34,485 nucleotides of DNA from a virus, in IMG/VR virus record IMGVR_UViG_3300005613_000224, positions 1-34,485 of that record. The stretch is one strand, 5' to 3'. Shown here in pieces: positions 1 to 4,751 of this stretch. Made by a program: the position numbers and the translations under genes. The notes beneath the pieces are model-generated. The model ran no database searches. It saw nothing but the letters and a program-made list of their open reading frames with translations, and was not told the DNA's origin. Position 1 is the stretch's first letter. Every line of letters starts with the position of its first letter.

Positions 1-12
1 TGGTCGCTTCAT
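1..12 (-). CDS. Start fragment of the prohead protease gene (complete copy at 31956-33215)
   Basis: Only the first four codons (M-K-R-P, read leftward from 12) are present at the window edge. They are identical to the start of the 419-aa protease/scaffold gene whose ATG is at 33215. This fragment shows that the contig start continues from the contig end. Confidence 0.8.
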
Positions 13-48
13 GTTATTAAGAGTAACACGAAAAAAAAATGTATCTTT

Positions 49-79
49 TTTGATTTTGTTATTATTATTATTAATTTTG
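49..79 (+). promoter_or_regulatory. Bacteroidota-type promoter for the rightward operon, allele A
   Basis: TTTG at 49-52, a 19-nt AT-rich spacer, then TAATTTTG at 72-79. This fits the known Bacteroidota consensus TTTG-N19-TAnnTTTG exactly. The start would lie near 86, about 20 nt before the ATG at 105. The same promoter is kept in allele B. Confidence 0.7.
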
Positions 80-104
80 ATGAAAACAATTAAAATTTAA
101 AAAC

Positions 105-581
105 ATGGACAGAACAAACAAAATCACACAAAAGTACTTTTACGGTTTAAAAGATTTACATGATTTATTGAAATGTACCGATCAATTTAATGCAACAAAA
201 TTTGAAAATCAACGACAAATTCCACATGGTTTCATTTTTTGCGCGGTTAAACACAAATTGGTTGAAAGATCCGGAACAAAAAGAAATTATAAATACAAAT
301 GGAACACGATTGAACCAACTTTGGAAATGGCTGTCGAATTGAGATTTCAAATGAATAAATATCGACTTCAAAAAAAGGCTGAACGCGAACAATCTGAAGG
401 CCAACACAAAATTCAATACCAATCGAATCACGATCAGAATCAGAAACAAAAATCCAATATCGATTCGGTAATTGAAAAAGAACACACAACGCAATCAATT
501 CAGATTAATAATGATTTCGTCACAAAATCCTTTTCGATATTTTGGGGAATGTTTAAATTCGAACGCAGGATTGAAAAATAA
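105..581 (+). CDS. Putative winged-helix-like regulator, 158 aa (allele A)
   Basis: A 158-aa basic, Gln/Lys-rich protein that I cannot assign to a named family. Residues 10-80 look like a compact helical DNA-binding domain with the segment SGTKRNYKYKW near residue 56. A hydrophilic Gln-rich linker (about 95-130) and a conserved end FSIFWGMFKFERRIEK follow. It starts at ATG 105 after the A-rich leader TTTAAAAAC and has its own promoter. It lies directly upstream of the RNA leader and initiator, and the 33308-33784 copy keeps about 85% identity, so it is a real gene of the replication/control locus. A regulator of the adjacent leader or origin is inference; no DNA-binding motif is certain. Confidence 0.6.
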   Translation: MDRTNKITQKYFYGLKDLHDLLKCTDQFNATKFENQRQIPHGFIFCAVKHKLVERSGTKRNYKYKWNTIEPTLEMAVELRFQMNKYRLQKKAEREQSEGQHKIQYQSNHDQNQKQKSNIDSVIEKEHTTQSIQINNDFVTKSFSIFWGMFKFERRIEK

Positions 582-585
582 TTGT

Positions 586-593
586 TATATTTG
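586..593 (+). promoter_or_regulatory. -7 promoter element (TATATTTG) of the initiator leader, allele A
   Basis: TATATTTG matches the Bacteroidota -7 motif TAnnTTTG. It begins 5 nt after the stop of the 158-aa gene. There is no good TTTG at 19-20 nt upstream (TTG at 571 is only 12 nt away), so it may need an activator. The surrounding run, including GTCAAACGGTCACGGG, is identical in allele B, which supports a functional site. Transcription would start near 600, at the 5' arm of the leader structure. Confidence 0.55.
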
Positions 594-599
594 TCAAAC

Positions 600-698
600 G
601 GTCACGGGCTGAAACATAAGTGATCAAAGAAATTATTAATAACCTTTGCAATGAAATCGGAATTCAGCCCCCGACGGATTTGCAAAGGTTTTTTTTAT
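600..698 (+). ncRNA. Structured leader RNA / attenuator before the initiator gene, allele A
   Basis: Three helices can be drawn. P1: AACCTTTGCAA (641-651) with TTGCAAAGGTT (680-690), followed by T689-696, an intrinsic terminator. P2: TCGG (657-660) with CCGA (671-674). PK: the 5' segment GGGCTGAA (606-613) with TTCAGCCC (663-670) in the P2 loop. Internal loop bases TGAA and GGAT are conserved. In allele B all three helices remain possible through compensatory changes, while the linker GTGATCAAAGAAATTATTAA is unchanged. PK pairing before P1 completes could delay or favour termination. The initiator ATG (704) follows the U-tract by 7 nt. The regulatory role is inference; the structure is well supported. 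Confidence 0.8.
641..696 (+). terminator. Intrinsic terminator within the leader (allele A)
   Basis: A perfect 11-bp stem (641-651/680-690) with a branched apical region is followed by eight T (689-696). It lies between the leader promoter and the initiator start codon, so it must be conditional for the initiator to be made. Confidence 0.75.
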
Positions 699-703
699 TC
701 AAT

Positions 704-1486
704 ATGAATACATATGAACTCTCTCGGAACTGGTTTGATTTTAGCTTTTCGAATCCCGACAAGATAAAACCTATTCATTCAGCCGTTTATTTCTTCGCGA
801 TTGAGCATTGCAATAGGTTAGGATGGAAAGATAAATTTGGATTCCCTTCTCAAATGGTTATGGAGGCAATCGGTGTCAAGAATTGGAGGACTTATTCTAA
901 GGCGTTGAATGATTTAGTCGAATGGGGATTCATTCAGATGATAGAAATCAGTAAAAATCAGTACAGTTCAAATATAATTGCTATTGTAAAAAATACCAAA
1001 GCACAGTCAAAAGCATTAGACAAAGCACTGCAAAAGCATGGTACAAAGCAAAGTCAAAGCACTGTTAGTATAGATAAACAATTAAACAATAAACAAGAAA
1101 CAATAAAACAATATAGTCAGAACGTTTTGCAAACGTTTGACGACTGTCTAAAATTATTTGATGATCATCTTCATCCGAAAACAAGAAAACAGTCTGATAA
1201 TTGGAAGGACACGATCGACAAATTAAATCGAATCGAAAAGATTCCTTTCGAAAACATTTTGGATATTGTCAGGAAAACGCGTGAAGATCCGTTTTGGTCC
1301 AAGAACTTTTTGTCACTTACCAAATTAAGAAAAAAAGATTCAGACGGCGTTCTGTACTGCGTGAAGTTTAATGAACAAATCAAATCAAATGCAAAAAATA
1401 AACGAAATAATTCAAGCCAGCAAGCCGTCAGCGACGAACGACTTGCAGAAATTTACGCAAAGGTGTTCGCTGACAAAAAAGAATGA
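704..1486 (+). CDS. Replication initiator (lambda O-like layout), 260 aa, allele A
   Basis: The N-terminal ~100 residues (NPDKIKPIHSAVYFFAIEHC, then GFPSQMVMEAIGVKNW and LVEWGFIQM) resemble the winged-helix replication domain common in Bacteroidota phages. A hydrophilic linker (about 100-135) is encoded by iteron DNA. The C-terminal part (from YSQNVLQTF) is shared with allele B and probably contacts helicase or loader (inference). A GTG at 620 is in frame, but I start at ATG 704 because the upstream codons lie in the RNA leader and allele B has its ATG at the matching place, where the upstream frame does not continue. It overlaps the next gene by 116 nt. Confidence 0.7.
   Translation: MNTYELSRNWFDFSFSNPDKIKPIHSAVYFFAIEHCNRLGWKDKFGFPSQMVMEAIGVKNWRTYSKALNDLVEWGFIQMIEISKNQYSSNIIAIVKNTKAQSKALDKALQKHGTKQSQSTVSIDKQLNNKQETIKQYSQNVLQTFDDCLKLFDDHLHPKTRKQSDNWKDTIDKLNRIEKIPFENILDIVRKTREDPFWSKNFLSLTKLRKKDSDGVLYCVKFNEQIKSNAKNKRNNSSQQAVSDERLAEIYAKVFADKKE
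997..1066 (+). other. Probable replication origin iterons, allele A
   Basis: Six copies of AAAGCA begin at 998, 1010, 1022, 1033, 1045 and 1056, spaced 11-12 bp, about one helical turn. Most are preceded by C or A and extend to AAAGCAnnG (AAAGCACTG twice). They lie in the linker of the initiator gene, as the lambda ori lies inside gene O. An AT-rich tract follows at once. Confidence 0.6.
1067..1117 (+). other. AT-rich tract beside the iterons, possible DNA unwinding element, allele A
   Basis: An almost G/C-free stretch with repeated AAACAAT words follows the six iterons and ends where the constant initiator C-terminal block begins (1110). Its position matches the AT-rich half of a lambda-type origin. 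Confidence 0.45.
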
Positions 1487-1901
1487 TCACTTTGAACTGT
1501 CTGCATACAATGACGAATTGACACCGCAAGGATTGATCAAAGCGGTCAAACGTGTGAAGCAATCATTCCCATCATTGCACGATGGTTTTCATGAAATATT
1601 TGCAGAACGAATAAAAGAGAAAGGATTCACGGACCGACAATTGATTGATGCGGTGAATCACGTGATTGATAACTGCGAATATCCAACGCCAACAATCGCA
1701 AAATTCCTTTCGTTTGATAGCCGGATTAAGTTGCTGAACTATGAACAGTACGTCAAAAAAAATGAAGAAATGCATGGACAGGCCTCACGGTTTTATAAAT
1801 CTGTTTTCATTGTCGGATATGACAAACCGTTTTGGTCACATGAAAATGACATTCAAAAATTCAACTTAACACTATGGAAAGACAGAAATCAAACGCGATG
1901 A
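1371..1901 (+). CDS. Phage replication accessory protein, up to 176 aa (helicase-loader candidate)
   Basis: The segment ELTPQGLIKAVKRVKQSFPS, then FHEIFAERIKEKGFTDRQL and VIDNCEYPTPTIAKFLSFD, resembles small proteins that follow initiators in Bacteroidota phages. A role in helicase loading is by position only. The ATG at 1371 would give a 116-nt overlap with the initiator gene. The recognisable part begins only near residue 40 (NDHFELSAYN), just after the initiator stop, but no ATG is available there, so a non-ATG start is possible. It ends in an ATGA overlap with the next gene, which indicates translational coupling. Confidence 0.6.
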   Translation: MNKSNQMQKINEIIQASKPSATNDLQKFTQRCSLTKKNDHFELSAYNDELTPQGLIKAVKRVKQSFPSLHDGFHEIFAERIKEKGFTDRQLIDAVNHVIDNCEYPTPTIAKFLSFDSRIKLLNYEQYVKKNEEMHGQASRFYKSVFIVGYDKPFWSHENDIQKFNLTLWKDRNQTR

Positions 1902-2221
1902 AATACGCATTCAGAAACCTGAAAAACAAATACGAACATTTGTTGAAAGGTAATGACTATCACGAATGTTTCACTGATTTGGATGGTTTGTATTTTTACC
2001 AGGTATTCACAGAATCTGGATTGATTCAGGTGACTGATGAAGATAAAATTCAGGTTTGGAAAGAAATCACAGGTGACGTGAAATCATGGTGGACCAAATC
2101 AGATCGCAATCCACGAAAAGCGGAATTGATTGCACAATCGAAATCAACTATCTTCAGGAATTGGATTCAAAACAAAGCTGATTCGAAAATGAAATTGGTT
2201 GATATTTGGAACTTAATATAA
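1898..2221 (+). CDS. Hypothetical protein, 107 aa, in the replication operon
   Basis: It starts at the ATG of an ATGA overlap (1898-1901) with the preceding stop; an ATG at 1874 in the same frame would overlap more and is less likely. The product is small and charged, with aromatic residues (HECFTDLDGLYFYQVF, WKEITGDVKSWWTKSDRNP) and a mostly helical end. I recognise no family. The coupling to the two genes upstream suggests replication or early takeover. Confidence 0.55.
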   Translation: MKYAFRNLKNKYEHLLKGNDYHECFTDLDGLYFYQVFTESGLIQVTDEDKIQVWKEITGDVKSWWTKSDRNPRKAELIAQSKSTIFRNWIQNKADSKMKLVDIWNLI

Positions 2222-2236
2222 TTATTATTATAATTG
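2205..2236 (+). promoter_or_regulatory. Promoter for the small early gene cluster
   Basis: TTTG (2205-2208), a 20-nt spacer, and TATAATTG (2229-2236) approximate the Bacteroidota promoter. It contains the word ATAATTATTATTATA that recurs at other promoters of this phage. The start would be near 2243, inside the leader AACTAAAAAC of the gene at 2259. Confidence 0.5.
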
Positions 2237-2258
2237 CATAAACTAAAAACGAAAACAA

Positions 2259-2630
2259 ATGAAAACTATACAATTAAACAACAATAACTGTAAAGAATAC
2301 ACTACTGAAGAATTAGAAGCTAAGTTGGATTTATTGATGAATAAAGAAACAACAATACAGGAAGATATTACAAGTTTACATAAACTTTGCGCTAAAGGTA
2401 AAAAAATCACTTGGAAAGTTGATGGCGTTATCACTGACGAATATAGAGAACAAGTTAAAAAAGAAGTAGAAGCAAAAAAAGAATTTCAGGCAAAGTGGGG
2501 GAAACAATGTTTGACAACTTTTGTTATTTATTCAACTTTAAAAACAAGATTACAGAATGTGCCTAACAACCTTAACAAATCAACTTTTAAACTTCAAAAA
2601 TCTAAAGGTAATGGCTACGGTAATATGTAG
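2259..2630 (+). CDS. Hypothetical charged protein, 123 aa
   Basis: Lys/Glu-rich and largely helical: residues 16-50 and 60-80 (EYREQVKKEVEAKKEFQAKW) form probable helices or coiled coil, and the tail is basic. No family recognised. It has its own promoter and the phage's typical ACTAAAAAC leader 11 nt before the ATG. Its A-rich codon use, with AGA for arginine, is closer to the cluster at 3161-4668 than to the virion genes. Confidence 0.55.
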   Translation: MKTIQLNNNNCKEYTTEELEAKLDLLMNKETTIQEDITSLHKLCAKGKKITWKVDGVITDEYREQVKKEVEAKKEFQAKWGKQCLTTFVIYSTLKTRLQNVPNNLNKSTFKLQKSKGNGYGNM

Positions 2631-2671
2631 AAACAATTTCAAAAACCTTTCTATACCATTTTGATCTTCAA

Positions 2672-2697
2672 GGGAGTTATAAGGTTCTCCCATTTTT
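2672..2697 (+). terminator. Weak hairpin with T-run, possible terminator
   Basis: GGGAG (2672-2676) can pair with CTCCC (2687-2691), followed by ATTTTTG. The five-base-pair stem is short. The intergenic gap 2631-2720 otherwise holds only the ACTAAAAAC leader of the next gene. Confidence 0.3.
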
Positions 2698-2720
2698 GAA
2701 CGTCAACTAAAAACAAGATT

Positions 2721-3164
2721 ATGTTAGCAACAATAACCATATCAATTTCACTATTCATCCAGTCACCAATCGAATTAGACAGGGCTTCGACTTACAATTG
2801 TGAAGTAAGCCAATGCGATTCTGATCCGTTGACGACTGCTGATGGTAGTCGAATAGACTTGGATAAACTTGCAAATGGTCAACTTCGGTGGTGCGCTTTG
2901 TCTAGGGATTTGATTTATGACGAACACCGTCAAAAGTTACACAAATACGATACAACCGTTTTCAGAGGCTTTTTTCGTTTTGGTGATACAATCATCGTCG
3001 AAAGCATTTCAAGTCCGCAAATCAACGGAAAGTGGGTTGTACGGGACTGTATGAATGCAAGATACAAACGGTCGATTGATTTTCTTTTCGATCCGAAGAA
3101 TAACAAACCTAAACTTGGGACGCCTAAAGATGTTATAATAAAAAATAAACCAAAACAAAGATGA
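2721..3164 (+). CDS. Secreted 3D-domain (double-psi beta-barrel) protein, 147 aa
   Basis: A hydrophobic N-terminus (residues 1-15, LATITISISLFIQS) looks like a signal sequence. The rest matches the 3D domain family: TYNCEVSQCDSDP, TTADGSRID, CALSRDLI, then FGDTIIVES and NGKWVVRDCMNARY with SIDFLF. In known relatives (MltA/YuiC-type barrels) the conserved aspartates serve peptidoglycan cleavage; the aspartates in SRDL, GDTI, VRDC and SIDF fit. It could act on the host cell wall early, or support lysis at a distance from the lysis genes. It overlaps the next gene by ATGA. Its C-terminal tail (NKPKLGTPKDV) recurs in the small product at 4405-4497. Confidence 0.65.
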   Translation: MLATITISISLFIQSPIELDRASTYNCEVSQCDSDPLTTADGSRIDLDKLANGQLRWCALSRDLIYDEHRQKLHKYDTTVFRGFFRFGDTIIVESISSPQINGKWVVRDCMNARYKRSIDFLFDPKNNKPKLGTPKDVIIKNKPKQR

Positions 3165-3388
3165 GTAGAGATAATTCAAGTAAAAGAATGTTCGCTAAAT
3201 GGGACAAAGAAGATGCTTTAATGTGGGAACGTAGATACAATACCTGCTTTGAAACTAGAGATAAATTACATAAACAACTAGATGAATGTGTAAACCTCCT
3301 GGATAGAATACTTCTACATGTAGATATAGGTTACACAAATCCATCAATGGAAATGGAAATAAAAGAATTCTTAAAAAAGATACGATGA
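3160..3388 (+). repeat. Direct repeat, unit 1 (whole 75-aa gene)
   Basis: About 228 bp that recur at 4180-4408 with five mismatches; the units are 1020 bp apart. The homology stops sharply at the start codon and stop codon, so the unit copied is one gene rather than an insertion element. Confidence 0.85.
3161..3388 (+). CDS. Hypothetical 75-aa protein, first copy of a duplicated gene
   Basis: A charged helical protein (MFAKWDKEDALMWERRYNTC, then KLHKQLDECVNLLDRIL) with a likely coiled coil at residues 30-52. No family recognised. It starts by ATGA overlap with the 3D-domain gene and ends by ATGA overlap with the Cys-rich gene. The whole gene is repeated at 4181-4408 with five base differences, all changing the protein. 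Codon use favours AGA. Confidence 0.6.
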   Translation: MSRDNSSKRMFAKWDKEDALMWERRYNTCFETRDKLHKQLDECVNLLDRILLHVDIGYTNPSMEMEIKEFLKKIR

Positions 3389-3666
3389 GTGAAAAACTAA
3401 CAGAAGAGGAATGGGAAGAATATTCACCTTACTGCCCAATATGTGATAGTTGTGGAGAAGATGGATGTTGTCCTGCTACATCCTGTCAACAACATCCTGA
3501 TGGACATTATTGTGGTGGATATCTCATTGACTTAAAGTTTGGTTATAAAATGTATCACAAATTCATGGAACTAGTATATGAAGATGAAAAATATAAAGAA
3601 CAAATAGATGTGATGTGGGATGAAATATATGATAAAATGTATGAAGTAAAGGATTTGGATTCTTGA
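3385..3666 (+). CDS. Cys-rich acidic protein, probable zinc-binding, 93 aa
   Basis: Residues 17-45 hold eight cysteines and two histidines (CPICDSCGEDGCCPATSC, then QQHPDGHYC), a pattern that suggests one or two structural zinc sites. The rest is strongly acidic and helical (VYEDEKYKEQIDVMWDEIYD). Family unknown. The ATGA overlap with the preceding gene indicates coupling. An acidic, DNA-mimic-like or adaptor role in host takeover is possible but unproven. Confidence 0.55.
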   Translation: MSEKLTEEEWEEYSPYCPICDSCGEDGCCPATSCQQHPDGHYCGGYLIDLKFGYKMYHKFMELVYEDEKYKEQIDVMWDEIYDKMYEVKDLDS

Positions 3667-3704
3667 AAAATCTTTCGTATATTAAAGATATAAAAGTAAA
3701 GGTT

Positions 3705-3983
3705 ATGAAAACAGTTTTTGAAAGAATAGAAGAATTAGAATTGACTCTATGGTCTGCAAGAAAACACATTAAAAAATTAGATGAAGATTTTGTTAGTGAT
3801 TATCTACATGACTCAAAGATGGTATTAGTTGATGGTGAAACTGAAAAATGTTTTAGCGTTTCAGATGTGAAAGGTATGTTGAGAGATGCTATGGTACAGA
3901 TGTCTGACTGGAAAAATGAAGGACATACCACTCCATCACTTGAACCTTTAATGGATAAATGGATTGAAGGTAAAACAAAATAA
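3705..3983 (+). CDS. Hypothetical protein, 92 aa
   Basis: I start at ATG 3705 (MKTVFERIEELEL), which follows the A-rich run AAAAGTAAAGGTT; an in-frame TTG at 3663 overlaps the previous stop. The N-terminal helix has a leucine-rich coiled-coil pattern; the middle contains LVDGETEKCFSVSDVKGML. No family recognised. Member of the AGA-rich small-gene cluster. Confidence 0.5.
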   Translation: MKTVFERIEELELTLWSARKHIKKLDEDFVSDYLHDSKMVLVDGETEKCFSVSDVKGMLRDAMVQMSDWKNEGHTTPSLEPLMDKWIEGKTK

Positions 3984-3984
3984 T

Positions 3985-4179
3985 ATGAGTGTTGATGATA
4001 TAAAAGACCTAAGATTAGGTGAACAAGTTGAAGTCAAAATGAATGGACTTGGTGGAAAGATACACTTAATAAAAGGAACAGTACAAGGAATTGATTTGTG
4101 GGAGAAGAGAGTGAGAGTGGCTAAAGATGAATATACTTGTGATTGGTTTCCACCAAGATTAATAGTAAAAACAAAGTAA
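3985..4179 (+). CDS. Small beta-barrel-like protein, 64 aa
   Basis: The ATG at 3985 follows the previous TAA by one base. The pattern LGEQVEVKMNGLGGKIHLIK, then GTVQGIDLWEKRVRV and TCDWFPPRLI, has alternating hydrophobic residues and glycine turns like small SH3- or YopX-like barrels in phage genomes. The assignment is by look only. It lies between the two copies of the 75-aa gene. Confidence 0.45.
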   Translation: MSVDDIKDLRLGEQVEVKMNGLGGKIHLIKGTVQGIDLWEKRVRVAKDEYTCDWFPPRLIVKTK

Positions 4180-4408
4180 GATGCCTAGAGATAATTCAAG
4201 TAAAAGAATGTTCGCTAAATGGGACAAAGAAGATGCTTTAATGTGGGAACGTAGATACAATACCTGCTTTGAAACTAGAGATAAATTACATAAACAACTA
4301 GATGAATGTGTAAACCTCCTGGATAGAATACTTCTACATTTAGATATAGGTTACACAAATCCATCAATGGAAAGGGAAATAAAAGAATTATTAAAAAAGA
4401 TACGATGA
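4180..4408 (+). repeat. Direct repeat, unit 2 (whole 75-aa gene)
   Basis: Partner of 3160-3388. Recombination between the two direct repeats would delete the three genes at 3385-4179. Confidence 0.85.
4181..4408 (+). CDS. Hypothetical 75-aa protein, second copy of the duplicated gene
   Basis: Same length as the copy at 3161-3388. The changes are S2P (two bases), V54L, M65R and F70L; there is no silent change among five substitutions. It starts one base after the preceding TAA and ends in an ATGA overlap with a 30-aa frame. The near identity indicates recent duplication or gene conversion. Confidence 0.6.
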   Translation: MPRDNSSKRMFAKWDKEDALMWERRYNTCFETRDKLHKQLDECVNLLDRILLHLDIGYTNPSMEREIKELLKKIR

Positions 4409-4497
4409 TGATACCAGACAAAGATACAAAACAACTAGCAAAAGAGAACAAACCAAAGTTGGGTATTCCTGACAATGTTAGAATATTGAATAAATAG
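4405..4497 (+). CDS. Small peptide, 30 aa, resembling the tail of the 3D-domain protein
   Basis: The frame starts at the ATG of ATGATG that overlaps the previous stop and ends at TAG 4495. The C-terminal part (NKPKLGIPDNVRILNK) resembles the last residues of the 147-aa protein (NKPKLGTPKDVIIKNKPKQR). It may be a remnant of a second copy of that gene, or a real short gene in a tightly packed operon. Confidence 0.4.
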   Translation: MMIPDKDTKQLAKENKPKLGIPDNVRILNK

Positions 4498-4500
4498 AAG

Positions 4501-4668
4501 ATGAAAGAAATAGAAAATAAGATTCAAGAAGCGAAAAACGAAAGGCAGAATATTAAAAATGATATTGCTGAAAAAATCACAATGATAAGAGTTAGAGAAG
4601 CTGAACTTAGAGCGATTGAATCGTTTATAGACCAATTAAATGATTTAAAAAACAAAATAAACAAATAG
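4501..4668 (+). CDS. Small coiled-coil protein, 55 aa
   Basis: The frame runs from ATG 4501 to TAG 4666. The product is a single charged heptad-rich helix (IENKIQEAKNERQNIKNDIA, then ELRAIESFIDQLNDLKNKI). The start context TAGAAGATG is repeated at 4672. Last clear gene of the rightward operon; function unknown. Confidence 0.5.
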   Translation: MKEIENKIQEAKNERQNIKNDIAEKITMIRVREAELRAIESFIDQLNDLKNKINK

Positions 4669-4696
4669 AAGATGAGTGATACTCAAAAAACTGAAT

Positions 4697-4743
4697 TTGC
4701 GCGCGTTTTTTTCAGTTTGCGCGCGTATTTTTCAGTTCGCGCC
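4697..4743. repeat. Two 20-bp tandem repeats with GCGCGC cores at the meeting point of the operons; likely terminator
   Basis: Unit 1 (4697-4716) is TTGCGCGCGTTTTTTTCAGT; unit 2 (4717-4736) differs at one base; a third begins at 4737 (TCGCGCC). The self-complementary GCGCGC of unit 1 can pair with that of unit 2, followed by GTATTTTT, a rightward terminator-like shape. A second hairpin pairs AAACTGAA with TTCAGTTT. The site lies between the end of the rightward genes and the tape measure stop (4752). Confidence 0.5.
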
Positions 4744-4751
4744 TGTTGAAA

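Larger units (their letters stand above)
1..1308. repeat. Left copy of a ~1.3 kb terminal near-repeat (allele A of the replication locus)
   Basis: This stretch is homologous to 33204-34485. Position 1 matches 33204 and lies within the first codons of the leftward protease gene (positions 1-12 read ATGAAGCGACCA on the minus strand). The 5' flank (1-104) and the final block (1110-1308 against 34287-34485, one mismatch, G1185 against A) are nearly identical; the regulator gene is about 85% identical in protein; the RNA stems and the initiator N-terminus with its linker differ. The simplest reading is a circular or permuted genome whose ends overlap but carry two population variants. A genuine duplication cannot be excluded from the sequence alone. 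Confidence 0.9.

Noticed and set aside
600-698. Type III toxin-antitoxin (ToxIN-like: promoter, pseudoknot RNA, terminator, toxin)
   Set aside because: No tandem RNA repeats, and the downstream gene is an initiator with origin repeats, not an endoribonuclease of that family.
620-703. GTG start giving a 28-residue longer initiator (allele A)
   Set aside because: These codons lie inside the RNA leader, and in allele B the same GTG frame runs out of frame with the initiator. Conservation follows base pairing, not codons.
2672-2697. Riboswitch before the 3D-domain gene
   Set aside because: Only a short 5-bp hairpin is visible, with no wider structure; kept as a weak terminator.
4672-4749. A 25-aa frame running through the GCGCGC repeats
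   Set aside because: It has the start context TAGAAGATG, but the product is only the translated repeat and the site looks like a terminator; not enough to call a gene.
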